DNA of 64,000 nt. Origin: Streptomyces pluripotens (lineage in GTDB: Bacteria > Actinomycetota > Actinomycetes > Streptomycetales > Streptomycetaceae). The stretch lies in assembly GCF_000802245.2 (NCBI RefSeq), contig NZ_CP021080.1:5394001-5458000 (forward strand), written 5' to 3'. Below, one piece after another: positions 10,796 through 18,859 of this stretch; within the stretch, counting starts at the first letter, position 1; every line of letters begins with the position of its first letter. A program made the position numbers and the translations under genes. Below the pieces are notes generated by a model. That model had not been told where the DNA came from. It saw only the letters and a list, made by a program, of their open reading frames with translations, and ran no database searches.

Positions 10796-11167
10796 CACTG
10801 CGGCTGCTCGTGGCAGCCGCAGCCGGTTCGCAACCGACGGGCGGCCGCGCCTCCCCTGGTGCTCTCCAGGGCCTGGGCCCTGGGCGGCACGGGCGGCGGG
10901 CGCGGCGGGCAACTTCACAGCACCGGGCGGCGCACCCGGCGTGCGCTCAGCGTCACGCCGGGTGCCGCTCAGGTGTGCCCGTGCACAGCTCACCCACCCT
11001 CGACCGGAAGCCCTCCGCGGGGTATGGCACAATGGCTAGCTGTACTCGACAGCCGTACAGGACCCCTCTCTCCTCCGGCTGACGCGTCCATCGGGCACTC
11101 GGGTACCGCAACCCCACGCGGCGACGCGCCGTGCCCAACCACGTCAAATCCAGGAGAATCCACTCCC
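10796..11167. other. Intergenic region with terminator and rpsP promoter
   Basis: The left end holds the hairpin at 10798-10822. The right end, about 11020-11167, should contain the promoter of the rpsP operon. A GGCACAATGGCTAGCTG stretch at 11026-11042 is a plausible -10 region, but no good -35 was found. The rpsP ribosome binding site AGGAG lies just before the GTG at 11168. No gene is apparent. Confidence 0.5.
10798..10822 (+). terminator. Hairpin terminator after the SprT-like gene
   Basis: A perfect 10-bp stem, CTGCGGCTGC pairing with GCAGCCGCAG around a five-base loop, begins two bases after the TGA at 10793-10795. There is no T-tract, which is usual for Streptomyces terminators. Confidence 0.7.
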
Positions 11168-11587
11168 GTGGCAGTCAAGATCAAGCTGAAGCGTCTGGGC
11201 AAGATCCGTTCGCCTCACTACCGCATCGTCGTCGCCGACTCCCGTACCCGCCGTGACGGCCGGGCCATCGAGGAGATCGGCAAGTACCACCCGACCTACA
11301 ACCCGTCGGTCATCGAGGTGGACGCCGAGCGCGTGGCGTACTGGCTCTCCGTTGGCGCCCAGCCGACCGAGCCCGTCCTCGCCATCCTGAAGAAGACCGG
11401 CGACTGGCAGAAGTACAAGGGCGAGCCGGCCCCCGCGCCGCTGCTCGTTGCCGAGCCGAAGTCGGCCCGTCCGTCGTTCGAGGCTCTCGGCGGTGACAGC
11501 GAGGGCAAGGGTGAGGCGATCACCCAGAAGAAGAAGGCTGAGAAGAAGGACGAGGCCGCGGCTGAGTCCGAGTCGACCGGGGCCTGA
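11168..11587 (+). CDS. rpsP: 30S ribosomal protein S16
   Basis: A 139-residue S16 with the conserved start [20 protein letters not shown], followed by [19 protein letters not shown]. It binds 16S rRNA in the 30S body. The GTG at 11168 is preceded by AGGAG. The upstream in-frame extension is not homologous coding. The C-terminal extension after residue 100 is Lys/Glu/Ala-rich, as in other actinobacteria. It heads a tight rpsP-KH-rimM-trmD cluster. Confidence 0.96.
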   Translation: MAVKIKLKRLGKIRSPHYRIVVADSRTRRDGRAIEEIGKYHPTYNPSVIEVDAERVAYWLSVGAQPTEPVLAILKKTGDWQKYKGEPAPAPLLVAEPKSARPSFEALGGDSEGKGEAITQKKKAEKKDEAAAESESTGA

Positions 11588-11592
11588 GCAGC

Positions 11593-11832
11593 ATGCTCGA
11601 AGAGGCGCTTGAGCACCTCGTGAAGGGCATCGTCGACAACCCTGACGATGTGCAGGTCGCCTCGCGCAACCTGCGCCGCGGGAGTGTGCTTGAGGTCCGG
11701 GTCCACCCCGACGACCTCGGTAAGGTGATCGGCCGCAACGGCCGCACCGCACGCGCCCTGCGTACCGTCGTGGGCGCCATCGGTGGCCGCGGTGTCCGCG
11801 TTGACCTGGTCGACGTGGACCACGTCCGCTGA
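11593..11832 (+). CDS. KH-domain RNA-binding protein (KhpA-like)
   Basis: A 79-residue single KH domain. The GxxG loop appears as [12 protein letters not shown] near residues 45-56. Small proteins of this type (KhpA, UPF0109) bind RNA and are encoded between rpsP and rimM across Gram-positive bacteria. The ATG at 11593 is six bases after the rpsP stop, consistent with coupling. The RNA partners in Streptomyces are not known to me. Confidence 0.92.
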   Translation: MLEEALEHLVKGIVDNPDDVQVASRNLRRGSVLEVRVHPDDLGKVIGRNGRTARALRTVVGAIGGRGVRVDLVDVDHVR

Positions 11833-11924
11833 CGCTTCATCGCAACCGGCTCGGGCCGGGGAGGGCCACTGGGCCGTCCCCGGCCCGTAGTCGTATGACA
11901 GGAGATGACAGGAGACTTGGACAC

Positions 11925-12485
11925 GTGCAGCTGGTAGTCGCACGGATCGGCCGCGCCCACGGCATCAAGGGCGAGGTCACCGTGGAGGTACGCACCGACG
12001 AGCCGGAGCTGCGGCTCGCCCCCGGCGCCGTTCTGGCCACCGACCCGGCCTCCACCGGGCCGCTCACCATTGCCACCGGCCGCGTCCACAGCGGTCGCCT
12101 CCTGCTGCGTTTCGAGGGTGTCGATGACCGCAACGCCGCCGAGGCCCTGCGCAACACCCTGCTGATCGCGGAGGTGGACCCCGAGGAGCTCCCCGAGGGC
12201 GAGGACGAGTACTACGACCACCAGCTCATCGACCTCGACGTGGTCACCGAGGACGGTGCGGAGGTCGGTCGCATCACCGAGGTCTCGCACCTGCCCTCCC
12301 AAGACCTGTTCATCGTGGAGCGCCCGGACGGCAGTGAAGTGATGATCCCCTTCGTGGAAGAGATCGTCACCGAGATCGACCTGGAGGAGCAGCGGGCGGT
12401 CATCGCGCCTCCACCGGGCCTGATCGATGACCAGGCGGAGATCGCGTCCTCCCGGGGCGCGGCGGACTCGAAGGACGCGTCGTAA
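11925..12485 (+). CDS. rimM: 16S rRNA processing/ribosome maturation factor RimM
   Basis: A 186-residue RimM, needed for maturation of the 30S head domain together with S19. The N-terminal RimM domain begins [17 protein letters not shown] and the C-terminal PRC barrel includes [11 protein letters not shown] and [11 protein letters not shown] chose GTG at 11925 because AGGAGA lies about 9 bases upstream and the protein then starts at the conserved position. An in-frame ATG at 11895 would add ten non-conserved residues. The stop overlaps the trmD start by one base. Confidence 0.95.
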   Translation: MQLVVARIGRAHGIKGEVTVEVRTDEPELRLAPGAVLATDPASTGPLTIATGRVHSGRLLLRFEGVDDRNAAEALRNTLLIAEVDPEELPEGEDEYYDHQLIDLDVVTEDGAEVGRITEVSHLPSQDLFIVERPDGSEVMIPFVEEIVTEIDLEEQRAVIAPPPGLIDDQAEIASSRGAADSKDAS

Positions 12486-13318
12486 TGCGTCTCGACGTCA
12501 TCACGATCTTCCCCGAGTACCTGAACCCGCTGGACGTCTCCTTGGTGGGCAAGGCCCGCGCGCGCGGGCAGCTGAACGTGCACGTGCACGACCTGCGGGA
12601 CTGGACCTACGACCGGCACAACACCGTCGATGACACGCCGTACGGCGGTGGTCCAGGCATGGTCATGAAGACCGGGCCCTGGGGTGACGCCCTGGACACG
12701 GCCCTCGCCGACGGTTACGAGACCGGCGCGCACGCGCCCGCCCTGATCGTGCCCACGCCCAGCGGTCGGCCCTTCACCCAGGAACTGGCCGTTGAGCTCT
12801 CCGAGCGTCCCTGGCTGATCTTCACGCCGGCCCGCTACGAGGGTATCGACCGGCGCGTCATGGACGAGTACGCGACCCGCATGCCCGTCTACGAGGTCTC
12901 CATCGGGGACTACGTGCTGGCCGGCGGCGAGGCGGCCGTGCTCGTCGTCACGGAGGCCGTGGCCCGGCTACTGCCCGGCGTTCTAGGCAACGCCGAATCG
13001 CACCGTGACGACTCCTTCGCACCCGGCGCCATGGCCAACCTCCTGGAAGGTCCGGTCTACACCAAGCCGCCTCTCTGGCGTGGCCGGGGCATCCCGGACG
13101 TGCTGCTCAGCGGCCACCACGGCAAGATCGCCCGCTGGCGCCGCGACGAGGCCTTCCGGCGCACGACGGCCAACCGGCCGGATCTCATCGAGCGGTGCGA
13201 CCCCAAGGCCTTCGACAAGAAGGACCGCGAGATGCTGTCCATCCTGGGCTGGGAACCGGATCCCAGTGGGGAGCGGTACGGCCGATTTTGGCGCCGCGCC
13301 GAGGGCGTGGAAGAATAG
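12485..13318 (+). CDS. trmD: tRNA (guanine37-N1)-methyltransferase TrmD
   Basis: A 277-residue SPOUT enzyme that methylates G37 of tRNAs to prevent frameshifting. It shows LDVITIFPEYL at the N-terminus, YGGGPGMVMK near residue 56, RYEGIDRRV and the knot segment SIGDYVLAGGEAAVLV. Its ATG at 12485 overlaps the rimM TAA, so the two are coupled. Length and motifs match the family. Confidence 0.97.
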   Translation: MRLDVITIFPEYLNPLDVSLVGKARARGQLNVHVHDLRDWTYDRHNTVDDTPYGGGPGMVMKTGPWGDALDTALADGYETGAHAPALIVPTPSGRPFTQELAVELSERPWLIFTPARYEGIDRRVMDEYATRMPVYEVSIGDYVLAGGEAAVLVVTEAVARLLPGVLGNAESHRDDSFAPGAMANLLEGPVYTKPPLWRGRGIPDVLLSGHHGKIARWRRDEAFRRTTANRPDLIERCDPKAFDKKDREMLSILGWEPDPSGERYGRFWRRAEGVEE

Positions 13319-13453
13319 GCCGCTGCTGTGCGTCCAGCCGGCGTGCGCCCCTGCCACAGGGGGACACGACGCGCGCTCCGATGCGTACGGCATACCTCCT
13401 GTACACCTAGTTTCCGTTGATGACCTGTGGCATCAACGAAGAAAGCAGACGAA

Positions 13454-13804
13454 ATGTCTCACCTGCTCGACTCCGTCGACGTCGCGTCGCTGCGCAGCGA
13501 CATCCCGGCCTTCCGTCCGGGCGACACCGTCAACGTCCACGTCCGCGTCATCGAGGGCAACCGCTCCCGTGTGCAGCAGTTCAAGGGCGTTGTGATCCGT
13601 CGCCAGGGCTCCGGTGTCCGCGAGACCTTCACGGTCCGCAAGGTCTCGTTCTCCGTCGGCGTCGAGCGCACCTTCCCGGTGCACACCCCGATCGTCGAGA
13701 AGATCGAGCTCGTCACCCGCGGTGACGTGCGTCGCGCCAAGCTGTACTACCTCCGTGAGCTGCGCGGCAAGGCCGCGAAGATCAAGGAGAAGCGCGAGAG
13801 CTGA
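13454..13804 (+). CDS. rplS: 50S ribosomal protein L19
   Basis: A 116-residue L19 located at the 30S-50S interface. Conserved segments are [42 protein letters not shown] and [17 protein letters not shown]. The ATG at 13454 is preceded by GAAGAAAG. A longer frame from 13427 adds nine non-conserved residues. A gap of 135 bases after trmD leaves room for its own promoter. Confidence 0.96.
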   Translation: MSHLLDSVDVASLRSDIPAFRPGDTVNVHVRVIEGNRSRVQQFKGVVIRRQGSGVRETFTVRKVSFSVGVERTFPVHTPIVEKIELVTRGDVRRAKLYYLRELRGKAAKIKEKRES

Positions 13805-13849
13805 GCGCTTCCCCGGCGTCACAGCGGGGCCGTATAGCATCTGGCCCCG

Positions 13850-14551
13850 ATGGACACCGAAGCACAGCCGACGGAACGCGACCGCTCCTCCCGCCCGGAG
13901 TCCCCGGGCAGGGAGGGGCGGTCGCGTTCTGCGTTGGTGGCGCGGTTCGCCGACTGGCTGCCGGGCGGCCGGATCACCCTCACCCTCTTCGTCTGCCTGG
14001 TCTTTTTGCTGCTCCTCAACTCTTTCGTGGTGCAACCGTTCCAGATTCCGAGCGGATCCATGGAACAGGGTTTGAGGATCGGCGACCGCGTTCTCGTAAA
14101 CAAGTTGGCGTACCGTTTCGGTGCCCACCCGCGGCGCGGCGACGTGATCGTGTTCGACGGCACCGGGTATTTCGGGGACGCGGACTATGTCAAGCGCGTC
14201 GTCGGCGTGGGGGGAGATCACGTGGTCTGCTGTGACAGGGAGGGGAGGATCGAGGTGAACGGCCGGCAGGTCGACGAGACGGCGTTCCTCTATCCCGGGG
14301 ACAGCGCTTCCGAAGTGCCCTTCGACATCGTCGTGCCCCCGGGCCGCCTGTTCGTCCTCGGTGATCACCGCGGCGACTCCAGCGACTCCCGCGACCACCT
14401 GGGCTCACCGGGAGGCGGCATGATCCCTGTCGGGGACGTCATCGGCCGGGCCGACTGGATCGTATGGCCGTACGACCGGTGGACACACCTGACACGGCCG
14501 TCCGCCTACGCGCGGGTGCCCGCTGCTGCGACGGAGGACGCCCATGGGTAA
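13850..14551 (+). CDS. sipW: Type I signal peptidase SipW
   Basis: A 233-residue signal peptidase, first of four tandem paralogues. One N-terminal membrane span (about residues 44-65) precedes PSGSMEQ with nucleophile Ser70 and YVKRVVGVGGD with general base Lys115. Then GDHRGDSSDSRDH forms the C-terminal box. There is no C-terminal membrane span, unlike the three following genes. No Shine-Dalgarno is visible, and TAGCAT ends ten bases upstream of the ATG, so a leaderless promoter is possible. The stop overlaps the sipX start by eight bases. Confidence 0.92.
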   Translation: MDTEAQPTERDRSSRPESPGREGRSRSALVARFADWLPGGRITLTLFVCLVFLLLLNSFVVQPFQIPSGSMEQGLRIGDRVLVNKLAYRFGAHPRRGDVIVFDGTGYFGDADYVKRVVGVGGDHVVCCDREGRIEVNGRQVDETAFLYPGDSASEVPFDIVVPPGRLFVLGDHRGDSSDSRDHLGSPGGGMIPVGDVIGRADWIVWPYDRWTHLTRPSAYARVPAAATEDAHG

Positions 14552-15635
14552 CCGCGGAAAGCCACGCGGGGCGCCCGACACCCCCGCCGACGACCTGCTG
14601 CCGACCGGAGTCCGCCGCACCTCCACGCCCGGCGGCGGCCGCACGCGTGCGGAACGGCGCAAACTGCAGCGCAGGGTCAAGCGCAAGCGCAGGCGTTCAG
14701 CCGTTCGGGAGATTCCTCTTCTGATCGGCGTCGCCGTCCTCATCGCGCTGGTCCTCAAGACCTTCCTGGTCCAGGCGTTCGTGATCCCCTCCGGGTCGAT
14801 GGAGCAGACGATCCGGATCGGCGACCGCGTGCTGGTGGACAAGTTCACCCCTTGGTTCGGCTCCACCCCGCAGCGCGGGGACGTCGTGGTGTTCCACGAT
14901 CCAGGCGGCTGGTTGGGGGACGAGGAGACCACGAAGAAGAACGACCCGGTCGTGATCAAGCAGCTCAAAGAAGGCCTCGCCTTCATCGGCTTGCTGCCCT
15001 CCGACAATGAGAAGGACCTGATCAAACGGGTCATCGGGGTTGGCGGTGATCACGTCAAGTGCTGCGACGCACAGGGCCGTGTCACCGTCAACGGCGTACC
15101 GCTCACCGAAGGTGACTACCTCTATCCGGGGAACGCACCCTCCGCCATGCCGTTCGACATCACCGTCCCCAAGGGGCGACTGTGGGTGATGGGTGACCAC
15201 CGTGACGACTCCGCGGACTCCCGCGTCCACCAGAACACGCCCTACGGCGGCACCGTCTCCGAGGACTCGGTGGTCGGTCGGGCCATGGTCATCGGCTGGC
15301 CGATCGGTCACTGGACGCGTCTGGAGGAACCTAAAACCTTCGCAAGCGTTGCGCACTCCGTGTCGGGGGCGACTGCGGGCCCCCACCTGTCGCATAGGGT
15401 TGGCTCCGCGGATCCGAACGGAATGACCCAGCTCCCGACCCCTGCGGAACTCCCGCTCGTTATGGGAGTGGTGGGCCTGCGCCGGGTGCGTTGCAGGCGG
15501 CGGCACAGAGTAAGGAGTTGGCGTGGGGGACGTGGCGGTAGGCGCACGGTCGGGATTCGACGACGAAGAGCACCGTGGGAACCCCGTGGAAGCGGACGTC
15601 CCTCGACCGGACGGCGCCATGACCTCCGGGAATGA
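14544..15635 (+). CDS. sipX: Type I signal peptidase SipX
   Basis: A 363-residue signal peptidase that removes Sec and Tat signal peptides at the outer face of the membrane. A long basic cytoplasmic N-terminus precedes a span near residues 57-76. Ser85 in PSGSMEQ and Lys161 in LIKRVIGVGGD form the dyad, and GDHRDDSADSRVH is the last box. The last 37 codons overlap sipY in another frame by 113 bases and encode an Arg/Gly-rich tail with poor third-position GC. Whether that tail is natural or the result of a frameshift is unclear. Confidence 0.88.
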   Translation: MGNRGKPRGAPDTPADDLLPTGVRRTSTPGGGRTRAERRKLQRRVKRKRRRSAVREIPLLIGVAVLIALVLKTFLVQAFVIPSGSMEQTIRIGDRVLVDKFTPWFGSTPQRGDVVVFHDPGGWLGDEETTKKNDPVVIKQLKEGLAFIGLLPSDNEKDLIKRVIGVGGDHVKCCDAQGRVTVNGVPLTEGDYLYPGNAPSAMPFDITVPKGRLWVMGDHRDDSADSRVHQNTPYGGTVSEDSVVGRAMVIGWPIGHWTRLEEPKTFASVAHSVSGATAGPHLSHRVGSADPNGMTQLPTPAELPLVMGVVGLRRVRCRRRHRVRSWRGGRGGRRTVGIRRRRAPWEPRGSGRPSTGRRHDLRE

Positions 15636-16560
15636 CGAGGCGGCCGGTGGCGAGGGCACGCCAGCGGACGAGCAGCGACCCCGGGCCGGGGGAGCCGACT
15701 CGAAGGGCGCAGAGGATGCGGAGGAGCCAGAGGGCGGCAAGCAGAAGAAGCCGCAGCGCTCCTTCTGGAAGGAACTGCCGATCCTGATCGGCATCGCGCT
15801 GGTCCTCGCGCTACTGATCAAGACCTTCCTGGTCCAGGCGTTCTCCATCCCCTCCGCCTCGATGGAGAACACCCTGCAGGTGGGTGACCGCGTCTTGGTC
15901 GACAAGCTCACCCCGTGGTTCGGCTCCGAGCCCGAGCGCGGCGAGATCGTCGTCTTCCATGACCCGGACAACTGGCTCGCGGGCGAGCCCACGCCGAACC
16001 CCAATCCCTTGCAGAAGGTCCTCAGCTGGATCGGCCTGATGCCGTCGGCCAATGAGAAGGACCTGATCAAGCGTGTCATCGGCGTCGGCGGTGACACGGT
16101 CGAGTGCTTGAACAGCGGCCCGCTGAAGGTCAATGGCAAGGCACTGAACGAGCCGTACGTCTACCCGGGCAACACACCGTGCAGCGTGGACGACGTGGGC
16201 GGCCAGTTCAAGGTGAAGATTCCCAAGGGCTACATCTGGGTGATGGGCGACCACCGCCAGAACTCCCGGGACTCCCGCTACAACCAGTCCGACAAGAACC
16301 ACGGCATGGTGCCTGTGAACAAGGTCGTCGGTCGTGCCATCGTCAGGGCCTGGCCTATCAACCGCTGGGGCACCCTGCCGATCCCCGACACTTTCGACCA
16401 GCCCGGCCTCGACCAGCAGTCCTCCGCAGGGGCGTCCCTGACGGTGGCCCCGGAGGGCGTGGCCGTCGCGGCGGTGCTGCCGGTGGTGGTCTGGCGGCGT
16501 AGGAGGGCGGATCGGCTGCGCACCACGGTGGAGCAGAAGAAGACCTCCGGGAATCGGTGA
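15523..16560 (+). CDS. sipY: Type I signal peptidase SipY
   Basis: A 345-residue signal peptidase; SipY is the major enzyme in S. lividans. An acidic Pro/Gly-rich cytoplasmic N-terminus of about 85 residues precedes the first span (ELPILIGIALVLALLIKTFL). The nucleophile is Ser113 in PSASMEN and the base Lys183 in LIKRVIGVGGD. A second hydrophobic span lies near residues 308-325, before an Arg-rich end. GTG at 15523 is supported by AAGGAG upstream. The start lies inside the sipX tail. Confidence 0.92.
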   Translation: MGDVAVGARSGFDDEEHRGNPVEADVPRPDGAMTSGNDEAAGGEGTPADEQRPRAGGADSKGAEDAEEPEGGKQKKPQRSFWKELPILIGIALVLALLIKTFLVQAFSIPSASMENTLQVGDRVLVDKLTPWFGSEPERGEIVVFHDPDNWLAGEPTPNPNPLQKVLSWIGLMPSANEKDLIKRVIGVGGDTVECLNSGPLKVNGKALNEPYVYPGNTPCSVDDVGGQFKVKIPKGYIWVMGDHRQNSRDSRYNQSDKNHGMVPVNKVVGRAIVRAWPINRWGTLPIPDTFDQPGLDQQSSAGASLTVAPEGVAVAAVLPVVVWRRRRADRLRTTVEQKKTSGNR

Positions 16561-16699
16561 GCCGGTCGGTTCCACGGGTCGGCTCCAGCGGTCGGCCGTT
16601 ACGGCTCCGTTTCCGGGAGCCTTCTTCCACGGCCCGATTCCGCAGCTGCGTTCCCGAAGGACTCTTCGTGGAGACCGCGACCGGGGCGTGAAAGAGGGG

Positions 16700-16729
16700 C
16701 TGCCCCGGTCCGGTACCGGCAGGTAGGGT
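16700..16729 (+). promoter_or_regulatory. Likely leaderless promoter of sipZ
   Basis: TAGGGT at 16724-16729 ends eight bases before the sipZ ATG, with CTGCCC at 16700-16705 as the -35 after an 18-base spacer. No Shine-Dalgarno is present. Transcription would begin at or next to the start codon. Confidence 0.5.
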
Positions 16730-16737
16730 GCGGGTCC

Positions 16738-17526
16738 ATGGGTGGCGAGAGCACGACGCGTACGGCCCCGCGCAGCGGCGGCACAAGCAGCGGGGCCCAG
16801 GCCGGCGGAAGCCGGATCGGACAGCGGCTGTCCGGGCTGGCCGTGGCCCTCGGCCTGGGCCTGTTCCTCGGCGGATTCGCCTGGGCAGCGGTGGTCTACC
16901 GGCCGTACACCGTGCCCACCAGCTCCATGACCCCGACCATCGATGCCGGGGACCGCGTGCTCGCCCAGCGCGTCGACGGTGGCCAGGTGCGGCGCGGTGA
17001 CGTGGTCGTCTTCGAGGACAAGAGGTGGGTCAGCAACGCCAAGGTGGTCAAGCGGGTCGTCGCCGTCGGCGGCGACACTGTCTCCTGCTGCACCGACGGC
17101 AAACTGACCGTCAACGGCAAGCAGATCGACGAGACGTACCTGCCCAAGGGCAGTCTGGCCGAGATCACGAACTTCCCGACGGTGACCGTCCCCAAGGGAC
17201 GGCTCTTCCTCCTTGGGGACGAACGCCAGGGCTCCTTGGACTCCACGGCCCACCTGACCGACGCGGCCAAGGGCACGGTCTCCCGCGACGCCGTGTCCGC
17301 CCGGGTGGACGCCGTCGTGTGGCCCTGGAAGGGCATGGTCAAGCGTCCGGTCGGCTTCGAGGCCCTGGGCGCCCTCTCCCGGCCCGGCCCGCTGCGCACG
17401 ATCGAACTGCTGATCGCCGCCGGTACCGTCCTGATCCTCGCCGGTGCAGCCTACGGCCCGATCGTCAAGCTGTTGGACCGCGCCCGAGGCCGTACCACCC
17501 GCCCGGAGCCGACCGGTGCCCGCTGA
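16738..17526 (+). CDS. sipZ: Type I signal peptidase SipZ
   Basis: A 262-residue signal peptidase, last of the four. The first span lies near residues 31-54. Ser63 in VPTSSMTP and Lys105 in VVKRVVAVGGD form the dyad, and LGDERQGSLDSTAH replaces the usual GDHRxxSxDSR, with Glu in place of His. A C-terminal span (LLIAAGTVLILAGAAYGPIV) anchors it. A 177-base gap and a leaderless promoter suggest expression separate from sipXY. The stop overlaps the downstream Nudix start. Confidence 0.92.
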   Translation: MGGESTTRTAPRSGGTSSGAQAGGSRIGQRLSGLAVALGLGLFLGGFAWAAVVYRPYTVPTSSMTPTIDAGDRVLAQRVDGGQVRRGDVVVFEDKRWVSNAKVVKRVVAVGGDTVSCCTDGKLTVNGKQIDETYLPKGSLAEITNFPTVTVPKGRLFLLGDERQGSLDSTAHLTDAAKGTVSRDAVSARVDAVVWPWKGMVKRPVGFEALGALSRPGPLRTIELLIAAGTVLILAGAAYGPIVKLLDRARGRTTRPEPTGAR

Positions 17527-18040
17527 GAGCACCCCGGCCGGCGGGGAGCCGTCCGAGGGTGGTCCGCGCAGGGTGGCACGGGTGGTGCTGCTCGACCCTG
17601 CGGACCGCATCCTCCTTCTGCGGGGCCACGAGCCGGATGATCCGTCCGACACCTGGTGGTTCACACCTGGCGGTGGTGTGGAGGGTGTCGAGACGCGCGC
17701 GCAGGCCGCGCTGCGGGAGCTCTTCGAGGAGACCGGGATCACCGGCGTCGACCTTGGTCCCGTGCTGTGGCGGCGCCGGTGTTCCTTTCCGTTCGCCGGC
17801 CTCCGTTGGGACCAGGATGAGTGGTACTACCTGGCCCGTACGACCCGGACGGCGGTTGCGGCGACCGGGTTGACTGAGTTGGAGCGGCGCAGCGTCGCCG
17901 GAGCGCGCTGGTGGACGTGCCAGGAACTGTCCCGGGCACATGAGACGGTGTATCCGACCAGACTCGCCGAGCTGCTGCGTACGCTGCTCGACGAAGGTCC
18001 CCCGGCCAGTCCCGTCACTCTCAACACGGAAATCGTCTGA
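17516..18040 (+). CDS. Nudix hydrolase
   Basis: A 174-residue Nudix protein. The box runs from GGGVEGVETRAQAAL to RELFEETGITG and fits Gx5Ex7REUxEExGU. Nudix enzymes cleave nucleoside diphosphates linked to other groups; the substrate here is not evident. I chose GTG at 17516, inside the sipZ stop region, because it begins just before the conserved strand VARVVLLDPADRILLLRG. Coupling to sipZ is likely. Confidence 0.88.
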   Translation: MPAESTPAGGEPSEGGPRRVARVVLLDPADRILLLRGHEPDDPSDTWWFTPGGGVEGVETRAQAALRELFEETGITGVDLGPVLWRRRCSFPFAGLRWDQDEWYYLARTTRTAVAATGLTELERRSVAGARWWTCQELSRAHETVYPTRLAELLRTLLDEGPPASPVTLNTEIV

Positions 18041-18096
18041 GGGCCCCCGCGACTGGCGCACAATGGTGGGATCGCACGGCTGAAGGGGAACATGCC

Positions 18097-18405
18097 ATGA
18101 GCGCCGAGGACCTCGAAAAGTACGAGACCGAGATGGAGCTGAAGCTCTACCGGGAGTACCGAGACGTCGTCGGTCTGTTCAAATACGTGATCGAGACGGA
18201 ACGGCGCTTCTACCTCACCAACGACTACGAGATGCAGGTCCACTCGGTCCAGGGTGAAGTGTTCTTCGAGGTGACCATGGCCGACGCCTGGGTCTGGGAC
18301 ATGTATCGACCGGCCCGCTTCGTGAAGCAGGTGAGGGTCCTCACGTTCAAGGACGTGAATATCGAGGAGCTGAATAAGAGCGACTTGGAGCTCCCCAGCG
18401 GGTGA
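18097..18405 (+). CDS. DUF2469 protein
   Basis: A 102-residue acidic protein beginning MSAEDLEKYETEMELKLYRE, with a central YVIETERRFYLTNDYEMQV. This is a strongly conserved actinobacterial family of unknown function. It is regularly found between the signal peptidase region and yraN, including in mycobacteria. AAGGGGAA lies upstream of the ATG. No catalytic motif is visible. Confidence 0.9.
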   Translation: MSAEDLEKYETEMELKLYREYRDVVGLFKYVIETERRFYLTNDYEMQVHSVQGEVFFEVTMADAWVWDMYRPARFVKQVRVLTFKDVNIEELNKSDLELPSG

Positions 18406-18493
18406 CGGAGTTTTCCACAACCGCTGAGCAGTCCACCAAGATCAACAATTGGGGACGTGATGCGTGACCGTTGGCACCGGAGGTGGTGCCGAC

Positions 18494-18859
18494 ATGAGCA
18501 GGGCACGCAGTGCACTCGGCAAGTACGGCGAGGACCTGGCCGCGCGATGGCTGGCCCGGGCCGGCATGACGGTCCTGGAGCGCAACTGGCGCTGCGGCAG
18601 GACCGGCGAGATCGACATCGTGGCGAGGGACGGCGACGTCCTGGTCGTGTGCGAGGTGAAGACCCGCAGAAGCAGTTCCTACGAGCACCCCATGGCCGCG
18701 GTCACCTCGGGGAAGGTCGCCAGGCTGCGCCATCTCGCCGAGTTATGGGTTCACGGTCACGGCGGAGCCCCAGCGGGAGGCGTCCGCATCGACCTGCTCG
18801 GCGTCCTTCTGCCCCGCCGGGGCGCACCGTCCGTCGAGCATGTGCGGGGGGTGGCCTGA
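18494..18859 (+). CDS. YraN family nuclease-fold protein (UPF0102) with a TTA codon
   Basis: A 121-residue UPF0102 protein of the endonuclease-like fold. Conserved features are [36 protein letters not shown] and [11 protein letters not shown], the Asp-Glu-x-Lys array of Holliday-resolvase-like proteins. I chose ATG at 18494 because GGAGG sits about ten bases upstream. Leucine 84 is encoded by TTA (18743-18745), so translation should depend on the bldA tRNA. It abuts comM without a gap. Confidence 0.9.
   Translation: MSRARSALGKYGEDLAARWLARAGMTVLERNWRCGRTGEIDIVARDGDVLVVCEVKTRRSSSYEHPMAAVTSGKVARLRHLAELWVHGHGGAPAGGVRIDLLGVLLPRRGAPSVEHVRGVA

Noticed and set aside
11026..11066. A tRNA-like look of the GGCACAATGGCTAGCTGTACTC stretch
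   Set aside because: It cannot be folded into a cloverleaf with a T-arm and acceptor stem; it is more likely the rpsP promoter and leader.
15811..17742. A 643-codon antisense frame over sipY and sipZ
   Set aside because: It mirrors the signal peptidase codons and has no recognisable domain.
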